A DNA stretch of 12,909 nucleotides, taken from Myxococcales bacterium. Its GTDB lineage: Bacteria; Myxococcota; Polyangia; Fen-1088. Location: positions 1 to 12,909 of the forward strand of contig PMCR01000589.1 in the NCBI GenBank assembly GCA_003155465.1. Reading direction: 5' to 3'. How positions within the stretch are numbered: position 1 is the stretch's first letter; each line of letters begins with the position of its first letter. The notes beneath the pieces are model-generated. The model was not told the DNA's origin, did no database searches, and saw only the letters and a list, made by a program, of their open reading frames with translations. A program made the position numbers and the translations under genes. This document shows positions 6,640 to 12,909 of this stretch, one piece after another.

Positions 6640-7449
6640 ATGGGCGAATCTGTGCGTATTGCTGTATTCGGCGCTGCCGGCAAAATGGGGGGCGCGATCG
6701 TGCGCGCGATTGCCGACACTCCGGCCACTTCCCTGGTGGCGGCGGTCGAGCGTGCCGATTTCCCCGAGTTGGGCGCGGATGCGAGCCGCGTGGCGGGATT
6801 GCCTGAAAGCGGCCTGCGCGTGCAGGCGGACCGGCCCGGCCGGGGTATGGCCGACGTATGGATCGATTTCTCCGCACCCGGCGCCGCCGTGGCCAATGCA
6901 ATAGCCGCGGCCCAGGCTGGCGCCAGCATCGTGATCGGCACCACCGGGATTTCAACCCAGGACAAGGCAGCGATAGCTTCCGAGGCAAAACGAATCCCCA
7001 TTGTGCTGGCGCCCAACATGTCGGTGGGCGTGAACGTGATGCTGCGTTTGGTGGCAGACGCGGCCCGTGCCCTGGGTTCGGCCTACGACATCGAGATCGT
7101 GGAAGCACACCACCGGGCCAAGCGCGACGCGCCCTCGGGCACGGCCCTGCGTCTGGCCGAAGCGGTCGCCGAAGCCACCGGTCGCGATCTCGGGAAGAGT
7201 GCGCGCTACGAGCGGCATGGTGAAATTGGGCCGCGTACTGCCGACGAGATTGGCATCCAGACTGTGCGCGGCGGTGACGTGGTCGGCGACCACACCGTGT
7301 TCTTCCTCGGGCAGGGTGACCGTATCGAAATCACCCACCGGGCCTCGTCGCGCGACACCTTGGCCCGCGGCGCGGTTCGCGCGGCGCTCTGGCTTCACCG
7401 CCGCGCGCCCGGGCTCTACGACATGCGCGACGTGCTGGGGTTGAAGTAG
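6640..7449 (+). CDS. dapB: 4-hydroxy-tetrahydrodipicolinate reductase
   Basis: This cytoplasmic NAD(P)H-dependent reductase works on the product of the preceding enzyme. It is 269 residues long, normal for the family. The Rossmann motif GAAGKMG is at residues 11-17, IDFSAP at 75-80, GTTG at 100-103 and APNMSVGVN at 124-132. The catalytic signature EAHHRAKRDAPSGTA starts at 155, with H157, H158 and K161 matching the E. coli catalytic His and Lys. The C-terminal THRASSRDTLARGAVRAALW helix is also standard. GGGAAG lies just before the ATG, and only 10 bases separate it from dapA. Pathway products feed lysine and, through diaminopimelate, peptidoglycan. Confidence 0.97.
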   Translation: MGESVRIAVFGAAGKMGGAIVRAIADTPATSLVAAVERADFPELGADASRVAGLPESGLRVQADRPGRGMADVWIDFSAPGAAVANAIAAAQAGASIVIGTTGISTQDKAAIASEAKRIPIVLAPNMSVGVNVMLRLVADAARALGSAYDIEIVEAHHRAKRDAPSGTALRLAEAVAEATGRDLGKSARYERHGEIGPRTADEIGIQTVRGGDVVGDHTVFFLGQGDRIEITHRASSRDTLARGAVRAALWLHRRAPGLYDMRDVLGLK

Positions 7450-7498
7450 TTCGCCCGACGAGTCGGACGGTGGGGCGCCCCGCAGGGCCAAGTTGAAA

Positions 7499-7520
7499 AT
7501 CCGCCAGGCAGAGGGCGGAT
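7499..7520 (+). terminator. Hairpin after dapB, possible terminator
   Basis: The perfect 7-bp inverted repeat ATCCGCC (7499-7505) and GGCGGAT (7514-7520) has an 8-base loop and lies 50 bases past the dapB stop, in the 160-bp gap before the next gene. It is followed by CTGTCAGTTCC, not a U-run, so intrinsic termination would be weak. It may separate the dap pair from the next two genes. Confidence 0.35.
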
Positions 7521-7609
7521 CTGTCAGTTCCTCAACACCCGCGGCGCGCTGATGCACGTCTGGCCACGCCCTGGGCGCTGGTCCCGGGTTTGCAAGTTCC
7601 AGCGGTGTG

Positions 7610-8707
7610 ATGCATTCAATTGCGAAAGACTCCAGCAGGCGATTTCGCGGCACGGGTTGGCTAAGCGGGGCTCTGCTCATCGCGGGCATGGCGGCCCTGG
7701 TCCTACTTATGCGGCGGGTTGGCGTAGAACCGGTCCTGCGCGGCATTGAACGGGTTGGGCCCGGATTTCTATTGGTCGTTCTCGCACCGGTTGTAGGAAT
7801 GACTCTGCACTGCTGGGGCTGGCTTGTGCTGCTGCCCAAGTCGCTGCGCCCCCGGCAGGCGATCGCGCTTGCCGCCTACGTGGCCTCCCAGGCCGGTGAC
7901 GAACTGGGCGGTGGGGTGGCAGGCGAGCCGCTCAAGGCGCTAGTGTTTCCGCCCGGCGTGCGCAGCCGCACCCTGGTCGCCCTGGCGCTCGACAATGGTA
8001 CCCACATCGCCGCAACCGCACTCTTGCTGGCCGGCGCGGCGCTGCTCCCCTGGGACTCCACCTCCCTGGTCAGCGCTCGAACTTGTGCCTGGGTGGGCGC
8101 GACCATCCTTGCGGCCGTGCTGCTCGCAGTGCTCATCATCCTCGTCGCCCCGCTGCGCCGGTGGGGCACTGGATCCAGTCGGGCGGCCCGACTCGCGCGC
8201 GGATTGGATGCCTCCCGCGTTGCCTTGCTTTCACAACCGCGGCTCGTGCTGGGCAGCGTGTTGCTTCATCTGGCGGGCAAGCTGTGGATTGTTGCCGAGA
8301 TGGCACTGCTGCTGTTATTGCTCGGGTTGAACCCGGCGCTCGCGCCGTGGCTGGGCGCCGCATCCGTGGTCGCATCCATGCTGGGCGCTGCCATCCCCGG
8401 CCAAATGGGCGCAGTCGAAGCCGCCGTCTTCGCCGCCTGCACCGCTTTGGGTGTGGATGCTCCAACGGCCATGGCCTTGGTTCTGTTGCGCCGGTTGCGA
8501 GGCGGACTCTGGATTGCCCTCGGCCTGATGCTCACCAGAACCGTTCTGGCCCGTGGAAAGGCCTGCCCGGATCTCGCCGAGATCCGTGGTCAGGTACGCC
8601 AGCCCCTGAGGACTGGCCGGCGATCGGTCGGTCTCGCCGACTTCGCGACGAGATCCGCTCCGTCCACTCTGCGAGTCCGGCCGGTCTTGAATACCCCCTG
8701 GGGCTAG
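7610..8707 (+). CDS. UPF0104 / lysylphosphatidylglycerol-synthase-type transmembrane flippase-like protein
   Basis: This is an integral inner-membrane protein of about 365 residues with roughly eight hydrophobic helices. The layout matches the UPF0104 family, which is the membrane part of MprF-type proteins and is also found in HpnL and AglD relatives. The family's conserved polar loops are recognisable: GGGVAGEPLKALVF (about residue 100), IPGQMGAVEAAV (about 262) and LRRLRGGLWIALG (about 295). The cytoplasmic lysyl-transfer domain of full MprF is absent, so the protein is a translocase or scaffold, not an aminoacyl-lipid synthase. The ATG at 7610 follows an in-frame GTG at 7607; neither has a strong ribosome site. 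The last 45 residues are hydrophilic and Arg-rich. The next gene starts 39 bases downstream, suggesting joint transcription. The lipid substrate cannot be told from the sequence. Confidence 0.8.
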   Translation: MHSIAKDSSRRFRGTGWLSGALLIAGMAALVLLMRRVGVEPVLRGIERVGPGFLLVVLAPVVGMTLHCWGWLVLLPKSLRPRQAIALAAYVASQAGDELGGGVAGEPLKALVFPPGVRSRTLVALALDNGTHIAATALLLAGAALLPWDSTSLVSARTCAWVGATILAAVLLAVLIILVAPLRRWGTGSSRAARLARGLDASRVALLSQPRLVLGSVLLHLAGKLWIVAEMALLLLLLGLNPALAPWLGAASVVASMLGAAIPGQMGAVEAAVFAACTALGVDAPTAMALVLLRRLRGGLWIALGLMLTRTVLARGKACPDLAEIRGQVRQPLRTGRRSVGLADFATRSAPSTLRVRPVLNTPWG

Positions 8708-8709
8708 AT

Positions 8710-8730
8710 CTTGCGAAGGTAAGTCGCAAG
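8710..8730 (+). promoter_or_regulatory. Inverted repeat ahead of the sulfatase-modifying-like lipoprotein gene
   Basis: The perfect 7-bp inverted repeat CTTGCGA (8710-8716) and TCGCAAG (8724-8730) has a 7-base loop and fills most of the 39-base gap between two plus-strand genes. Its right arm runs into AAGGTGA, the only ribosome-site-like sequence before the ATG at 8747, although the spacing of about 15 bases is long. Folding could affect translation of the downstream gene or transcript processing. It may also be chance. Confidence 0.35.
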
Positions 8731-8746
8731 GTGACAAAGTGCGGCC

Positions 8747-9772
8747 ATGGCAATCTCCGCTCGGTCACCCTACCTGCCCACCTTGATCGGCCTTGGGTTC
8801 GCGGCCTCGGTCGGCCTGACGCTTTTCCCCCAGATCGGATGCAAATCATCCCGTCCCCTCCCGACGGCGAAAGCGCCCCCGACGGCGAATGGGCTCCCGG
8901 AAGAGTCCGAGGCAGCGGCAACCATCTCTCCGCCACCAAGCCCAGCGTCCCCCCAGCCCACCATCGCCTGCGCGGCGAACCAGGTGCCCATCCCTGGCGG
9001 GACGTTCTGGCTGGGAGACGAAGAGATCGGCCGGCACGCACACCAGGTGACCTTGGCACCCTACTGCATGGACAAGACCGAAGTGACCGTCGCTGCCTTC
9101 CGTGCCTGCGTGCAGGCACACAAATGCCGACCCCCCAGCGCAACCGTCGATTGGAAGGGCATCACGCCAAAAGATAAGGCGAAATGGAGCCAGTTCTGCA
9201 ATTGGGGAAAACGCGGCTTCGACCAGCACCCCATGAACTGCGTGGATTGGGATCAGGCGACTGAGTATTGCGCAGCGACCGGTGGTCGCCTACCTACTGA
9301 GGACGAGTGGGAATATGCGGCCTGCGGCAACGATGATCGCATTTTCCCCTGGGGCAAGCAGCCGCCGGACGTGACCAGACTGAATGCCTGCGGCGGCGAG
9401 TGCGCATCAATGGCAAAAGAACGCTTTGATGAGAACTGGGAAACCATGTACACGGGCGACGACGGCTGGACATCCACATCACCGGTGGGCAACTATCCCA
9501 AAGGCGCCAGTCCCTTCGGCATTCTGGACATGGCGGGCAACGTCTGGGAATGGACGGTTGATATCTTCTCCGTCAATGACCAGGGGCCGGGAGATAGCCC
9601 GCGGGGACCCCAGCCCAATACGCCGTACCGCACGATCCGGGGCGGCGGCTGGAACAGCAACGCCGCAGCCAGGGTCCGCACGGCCTCCGCCGACGGAAAC
9701 GGCCCTGATAGCCGCAACTTCTCTGTCGGTTTCCGCTGCGCACGTGGGGTGAAGAACTCTGACGGGACCTAG
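8747..9772 (+). CDS. Formylglycine-generating-enzyme-fold (SUMF1-like) lipoprotein lacking catalytic cysteines
   Basis: The 341-residue protein begins with a hydrophobic segment ending at Cys32 (PQIGC), a loose lipobox, then a Pro/Ala/Thr-rich linker to about residue 77. Residues 80-335 are an FGE-sulfatase domain: VPIPGGTFWLGD (80-91), VTLAPYCMDKTEVTVAAFRAC (101-121), HPMNCVDWDQATEYC (161-175), GGRLPTEDEWEYAA (179-192), SPFGILDMAGNVWEW (255-269), RTIRGGGW (295-302) and VGFRCAR (327-333). In true formylglycine-generating enzymes two cysteines follow the RGGSW motif. Here S304 and R309 occupy those places, so sulfatase activation is unlikely. Eleven cysteines after the linker start suggest disulfides outside the cytoplasm. 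Many bacterial relatives are binding or scaffold proteins, and that is the best guess here. The stop overlaps that of the converging gene. Confidence 0.88.
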   Translation: MAISARSPYLPTLIGLGFAASVGLTLFPQIGCKSSRPLPTAKAPPTANGLPEESEAAATISPPPSPASPQPTIACAANQVPIPGGTFWLGDEEIGRHAHQVTLAPYCMDKTEVTVAAFRACVQAHKCRPPSATVDWKGITPKDKAKWSQFCNWGKRGFDQHPMNCVDWDQATEYCAATGGRLPTEDEWEYAACGNDDRIFPWGKQPPDVTRLNACGGECASMAKERFDENWETMYTGDDGWTSTSPVGNYPKGASPFGILDMAGNVWEWTVDIFSVNDQGPGDSPRGPQPNTPYRTIRGGGWNSNAAARVRTASADGNGPDSRNFSVGFRCARGVKNSDGT

Positions 9773-11934
9773 TCCACTACGACAAACTCAATGCGACGAT
9801 TCTTCAACTTCGCGGCCGTGCCCAGGTTGGGAACCACGGGCTTCTTCGCACCCATCCCCACCGACGCCACCCTTTCCTGGCCGACGCCTTCGTCCACCAA
9901 GTACTGGGCGACAGCCTTCGCCTGAGCATCCGTAAGCGCCTGGGCCTTTGCCTCCGGCAAACCACTGCCCCAGTGCGCCTCGATGCGCAATTGGCGAATC
10001 TCCGGATGATTGACCAAGACGTCCACGACTTCGTCGAGCAGATGGGACCCGACCGCAGTCAATTCAGCGGTTGGCTTCTTGCCTGCGAATCTGAAAGCGA
10101 CTGCCTGGCGCAATTTGAACTTCCCATTCTGGAAGGTCACTCCCGCCACCGCGGGACGAGAGCGCAACGTGATGCTCGCCGCATTCTCCCGGCCTTCCGC
10201 CACAGTGAGCTGAACGACCTTGGACAGGTACTGGTCCGCGTCGATGCGCAGAACATATTGGCCCGGCTGGACCGGCACCGTGAAGTTCCCCGATTCATCC
10301 GACTTCCCCTCGGCGATCTGCGGACCGGCGAGTTTGAGTGCCGCGGCCACCCCCTTGCCCGAACCGTCGGCAATGTGTCCCACCGCTCGCGCAGCCGGGA
10401 CGCGCGCGGTGAGCGTGAAAGCAACGTTGGCGGTCTGCCCCGCGATGACGTCAAACCTTGCCGAGACGGTTTCGTAGCCATTCGCCCCGATCACCAATTC
10501 GACCGCCCCAGGTGCTAGCGGCACACTTTGGAAAGTCCCGTCGGCGTCGGTCAGGACGCGAGAATACAGGCGGCCGGTGACCCCGACGACGGCGCCTTCG
10601 AGGGGAGTCCCGGCTGTGTCGGTGACTCTCCCCGCAACCAGGCCTTTGCCCAGCAGATCATCCTCCTGCACGATCTTTTCGACTGGCACATGGCGGGTCA
10701 CGACCCGCGGAACCAGATCGACCGGATACCCCAATCCGAATAGCAGATTCCATGGTGCCAGGGACGGAGCATAGGCATAGCCAGGCGAGCGTAGCGCGAC
10801 ATCCAAGCCAACCGTGAGGGTCAGGCCGCGCAAAATCTGTCCCTGTACGCCGAAGGTAATCCAGTGCTGGTCTTGGTTGTCGGCGCATGCGGCCGCGCCG
10901 GTCTTGCCGCACGTCGCGTGCTGCATGTCATAGATGGTTTGGTCCTTGGACCCCGTCAAATACTCGAAGTGATACTCAATTATCGGCCGCAACGAGAATC
11001 CTGCTGTCAGCTCGCCGAAGGGGGCATCCGCGCCGAGCGCAAGCCGGAATCGGTTCTCGGAGATCCCGTAGCCGAACCGCGAAACGTAGCGGGAATAGGC
11101 GGAAGTGTTCTCCGCATCGTAGTCCTGCAGACTCCCTGAACTGTCAACGTAGTAGCCAAGGTTCAAATGGAATCGGATTGGAACGGTCTTGGTCATTGGC
11201 TTCAGATCATACGTGGCCAGCGCGCTGAACCAGAAAGAGGTCGCCTCAGGTGAGAACGACAGTCCCCCTGCGGAAGGCACCATGCGAGTCCCCAGTTCGG
11301 CACCAGCGGAGAACCCCGGTCCGACCGGGTAGGCAAACTTGGCCCCCAGAACCAGATCGCCAAGTACCTTGATGAGTTCGGGGTCCGTGCGGTCGGCCTC
11401 GGACACGCACTGCTCCTTGCCACTCGAATCCGCACCACAGAAGCGCCGATTGCGATTCTCCGACGCCGCAATGGCGCCGAACAGCTCGAAGTAGTTGATA
11501 GGCGTAATACCAAAGGTCAACGCCCCCTGCACCCGGGTGTCGCGGTCGCCTGCGCTGGGAGAATCGCGTCTCACGAGCACGTTGCTTCCAGTGAAGAACT
11601 CGCCGTGCAAACCAAGGCGAAACTGGCCGACCGAGCCAACTTCAGCAGAACTCATGCGCAAAAGGCCCACCGGCCCGCCGAGACTTAGCTGGGGAATGAA
11701 TCCCGCTGCACTCTCGTCGGCTTCGGACGCAGCCGCTGCCACGACCGGGGCAGCGGCCTGGGGAGCAACTGGATCAACACTGGGGACCGGGGACGGCGCT
11801 CCGGTCGGGGCGGGAGCGCCCAGCGCAGGTGGGGCAGGAGGCGCCGGGACCGGTGTGCCGGGTTGTGCAAGAGCCGAGCCTGCCGCAAGAAGAAGTGCGG
11901 CGAAGGATCCGGAAGTGGTCGTTTGAATTCGCAT
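9769..11934 (-). CDS. Outer-membrane beta-barrel protein with two CarboxypepD-regulatory-like domains and an OmpA-type C-terminus
   Basis: The gene encodes 721 residues. The ATG at 11934 follows AGGAG by 7 bases. A signal peptide cleaved after ALA at residue 23 is followed by a Pro/Ala linker to about 75. Residues about 80-410 are alternating, aromatic and Gly-rich strands of an outer-membrane barrel (LRMSSAEVGSVGQFRLGLHG, then WNLLFGLGYPVDLVPR). They hold two cysteine pairs, C166/C176 and C342/C350, probably in loops. Residues about 432-508 (GRVTDTAGTPLEGAVVGV, then TDADGTFQS) and 513-592 (GHIADGSGKGVAAALKL) are carboxypeptidase-regulatory-like beta sandwiches. Residues about 605-721 are OmpA-like, ending GMGAKKP...KNRRIEFVV. 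The usual GHTD is EAHWGSG, and the acidic residue normally before the loop Asn is Pro, so peptidoglycan binding is doubtful. It probably anchors or senses at the outer membrane. Confidence 0.88.
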   Translation of the reverse strand: MRIQTTTSGSFAALLLAAGSALAQPGTPVPAPPAPPALGAPAPTGAPSPVPSVDPVAPQAAAPVVAAAASEADESAAGFIPQLSLGGPVGLLRMSSAEVGSVGQFRLGLHGEFFTGSNVLVRRDSPSAGDRDTRVQGALTFGITPINYFELFGAIAASENRNRRFCGADSSGKEQCVSEADRTDPELIKVLGDLVLGAKFAYPVGPGFSAGAELGTRMVPSAGGLSFSPEATSFWFSALATYDLKPMTKTVPIRFHLNLGYYVDSSGSLQDYDAENTSAYSRYVSRFGYGISENRFRLALGADAPFGELTAGFSLRPIIEYHFEYLTGSKDQTIYDMQHATCGKTGAAACADNQDQHWITFGVQGQILRGLTLTVGLDVALRSPGYAYAPSLAPWNLLFGLGYPVDLVPRVVTRHVPVEKIVQEDDLLGKGLVAGRVTDTAGTPLEGAVVGVTGRLYSRVLTDADGTFQSVPLAPGAVELVIGANGYETVSARFDVIAGQTANVAFTLTARVPAARAVGHIADGSGKGVAAALKLAGPQIAEGKSDESGNFTVPVQPGQYVLRIDADQYLSKVVQLTVAEGRENAASITLRSRPAVAGVTFQNGKFKLRQAVAFRFAGKKPTAELTAVGSHLLDEVVDVLVNHPEIRQLRIEAHWGSGLPEAKAQALTDAQAKAVAQYLVDEGVGQERVASVGMGAKKPVVPNLGTAAKLKNRRIEFVVVD

Positions 11935-12501
11935 TTGTGAACTCCTGGAAGCGAGGCAAGCCCCATGCTAGACGCGCTTTTGAATCTACGCAATCGGGAC
12001 TTCCCTCTTCCCGCTCACCTCGTCGGTCCAGCGAAAATGCGTGAGCCGTGCGCAGAGGCAAGGTCGCTGCGGGTCAAGAGTTCTTGCTTCACTACTGTAT
12101 GAGATGGGGTGATGCCCGCGTATCGGTCGACAGACCGCGCCAGCTGGCCTTCGCGCAGAGCCCGTCCATCAGACCAGCCCGCAAGCGCGCCAATCTCGCA
12201 CACCAACTTTGGGCGTAACCTTTCGGGCGGGCGCCACACTAAGAGTTGATCAAGCTGAAAAGAAAACCGGGGCTGGCCTCTTCTTTCCGATTGCCTGACG
12301 GACCGGCTGTCCGATTGACCCAATCTGCCCTTCGACCATCCCCTATAGGCCTGATGTCGTTTGCACCGAGAGAATCGATAGGCTGGGCGGAGCGACGACG
12401 TAACTGCAGAACCGTGTTTCCTGGCGTCATGTCGCCGTCGGGTCGGAATACCGTGGCGTGATGCCCTTCCGGCCTGGCCTACCAGCCCTAGGAGAACCTT
12501 G
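11935..12501. other. Divergent intergenic region, 567 bp, no gene supported
   Basis: This gap lies between two divergent genes and must carry both promoters. I see no tRNA, repeat array or coding frame with a credible start and composition. A minus-strand open frame crosses it but runs antisense into the clear lipoprotein start at 12502. Small features are the promoter candidate near 11965-11993 and a 5-bp inverted repeat CGGAC/GTCCG at 12299-12313. The stretch near 12240-12300 is more A/T-rich than its surroundings. Confidence 0.6.
11965..11993 (-). promoter_or_regulatory. Weak sigma-70-like promoter candidate for the outer-membrane protein gene
   Basis: On the minus strand, TTGCGT (11993-11988) is followed after exactly 17 bases by TAGCAT (11970-11965), which ends 30 bases before the ATG at 11934. 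The matches to consensus are 3 of 6 and 4 of 6. Promoters in this group of bacteria often diverge from the E. coli consensus, so this is only a candidate. Confidence 0.25.
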
Positions 12502-12909
12502 ATGAAATTGCGAACAAGCACCCTGGCTGCTCTGCTCCTGCTCGCCGCCTGCCCGGGAGCCCATCCGGGCAAGACCCCTGGGTCTCGGGTTGAGACATCC
12601 CACGCGGCCCTGGGCAAGGTGCCGGCTGGCGAAGTGGCCACCTGGAAGCTCATGGCCCCACCGCCAGGTACGAGCCCCGACCCGCGCTACCTGCAGGCGG
12701 CTGCCTTTGACGAGACCCGCAGGGTGCTGGTCATGTTCGGCGGCATCTCCGATCCAGACTCCAGCGGCAACTGGGTTGTGGTCGGGGATCTCTGGGAGTG
12801 GGATCCCGCGGCCGGCACATGGACCAACCGCACCCCTTCAGGCAGCAAGCCGAGGCCGCGCGCGGGCGCAGGCATGGTTTTCGACTCGACCCGCAAGAAG
12901 TTCGTCATC
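12502..12909 (+). CDS. Kelch-repeat lipoprotein, 3'-partial
   Basis: An ATG preceded by AGGAGA with an 8-base spacer opens a frame of 136 codons that continues past the right edge. The first 17 residues are a textbook lipoprotein signal: Lys and Arg at residues 2 and 4, a Leu/Ala core, and LLAAC with Cys17. After a short linker comes a Kelch-type blade. It has DPRYLQAAAFDETRR, then VLVMFGGISDPDS and GDLWEWDPAAGTWTNRTP, and a second blade begins with PRPRAGAGMVFDSTRKKFVI. The FGG...DLW.WD...TW pattern is diagnostic of galactose-oxidase/Kelch propellers, which usually have six or seven blades, so several hundred residues probably lie beyond the window. Such proteins generally bind ligands or partners at the cell surface. 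No enzymatic residue can be judged from the part seen. Confidence 0.85.
   Translation, partial: MKLRTSTLAALLLLAACPGAHPGKTPGSRVETSHAALGKVPAGEVATWKLMAPPPGTSPDPRYLQAAAFDETRRVLVMFGGISDPDSSGNWVVVGDLWEWDPAAGTWTNRTPSGSKPRPRAGAGMVFDSTRKKFVI

Noticed and set aside
8083..9177. Plus-strand open frame of 364 codons bridging the flippase-like and FGE-like genes
   Set aside because: It overlaps two well-supported genes in another frame and has the Arg/Pro/Gly composition of a shadow frame.
12015..12653. Minus-strand open frame of 212 codons across the divergent gap
   Set aside because: It runs antisense over the clear signal peptide and ribosome site of the Kelch lipoprotein, has no recognisable motif or good start, and long stop-free frames are common in GC-rich DNA.

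Overview
The window is high-GC DNA, almost certainly bacterial. It looks like a member of the Myxococcota, probably of the Polyangia type. The reasons are a long Gly/Ser-rich lipoprotein with a cysteine-rich tail, a lipoprotein with a formylglycine-enzyme-like fold, a Kelch-repeat lipoprotein, and an outer-membrane barrel joined to carboxypeptidase-regulatory-like and OmpA-type domains. This assignment is inference from protein style; no rRNA or other taxonomic marker is present.

Layout. Positions 2-1123 hold the 3' part of a GT-B glycosyltransferase of the exopolysaccharide-associated type; its N-terminus lies outside the window. Next comes a 2.4-kb stretch with two minus-strand lipoprotein genes (1406-1825 and 2033-3349). 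This stretch is bracketed by a 95-bp direct repeat (1037-1131 and 3514-3608, one mismatch). The repeat is the last 28 codons, the stop and 8 further bases of the glycosyltransferase gene, so the block looks like an insertion that duplicated or regenerated the gene's 3' end. No recombinase is encoded in the block. A nested inverted repeat (1945-2030) lies between its two genes.

From 3718 onward, plus-strand genes resume. They are a membrane-anchored periplasmic-adaptor-like protein with an unusual cytoplasmic N-terminus, then dapA and dapB (the first two dedicated steps of lysine/diaminopimelate synthesis), a UPF0104/flippase-like membrane protein, and a formylglycine-enzyme-like lipoprotein that lacks the catalytic cysteines. 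This last gene converges on a minus-strand gene for a large outer-membrane protein (9769-11934), and the two stop codons share one palindromic CTAG. A 567-bp divergent intergenic region separates the outer-membrane gene from a Kelch-repeat lipoprotein (12502 onward) that runs off the right edge.

Common theme. Most genes concern the cell envelope: surface polysaccharide, lipoproteins, an adaptor, the diaminopimelate precursor of peptidoglycan, a lipid-flippase-like protein and an outer-membrane protein. The core genes look ordinary. The most unusual feature is the repeat-bounded lipoprotein block, which looks like a small, non-autonomous mobile or recombination cassette.
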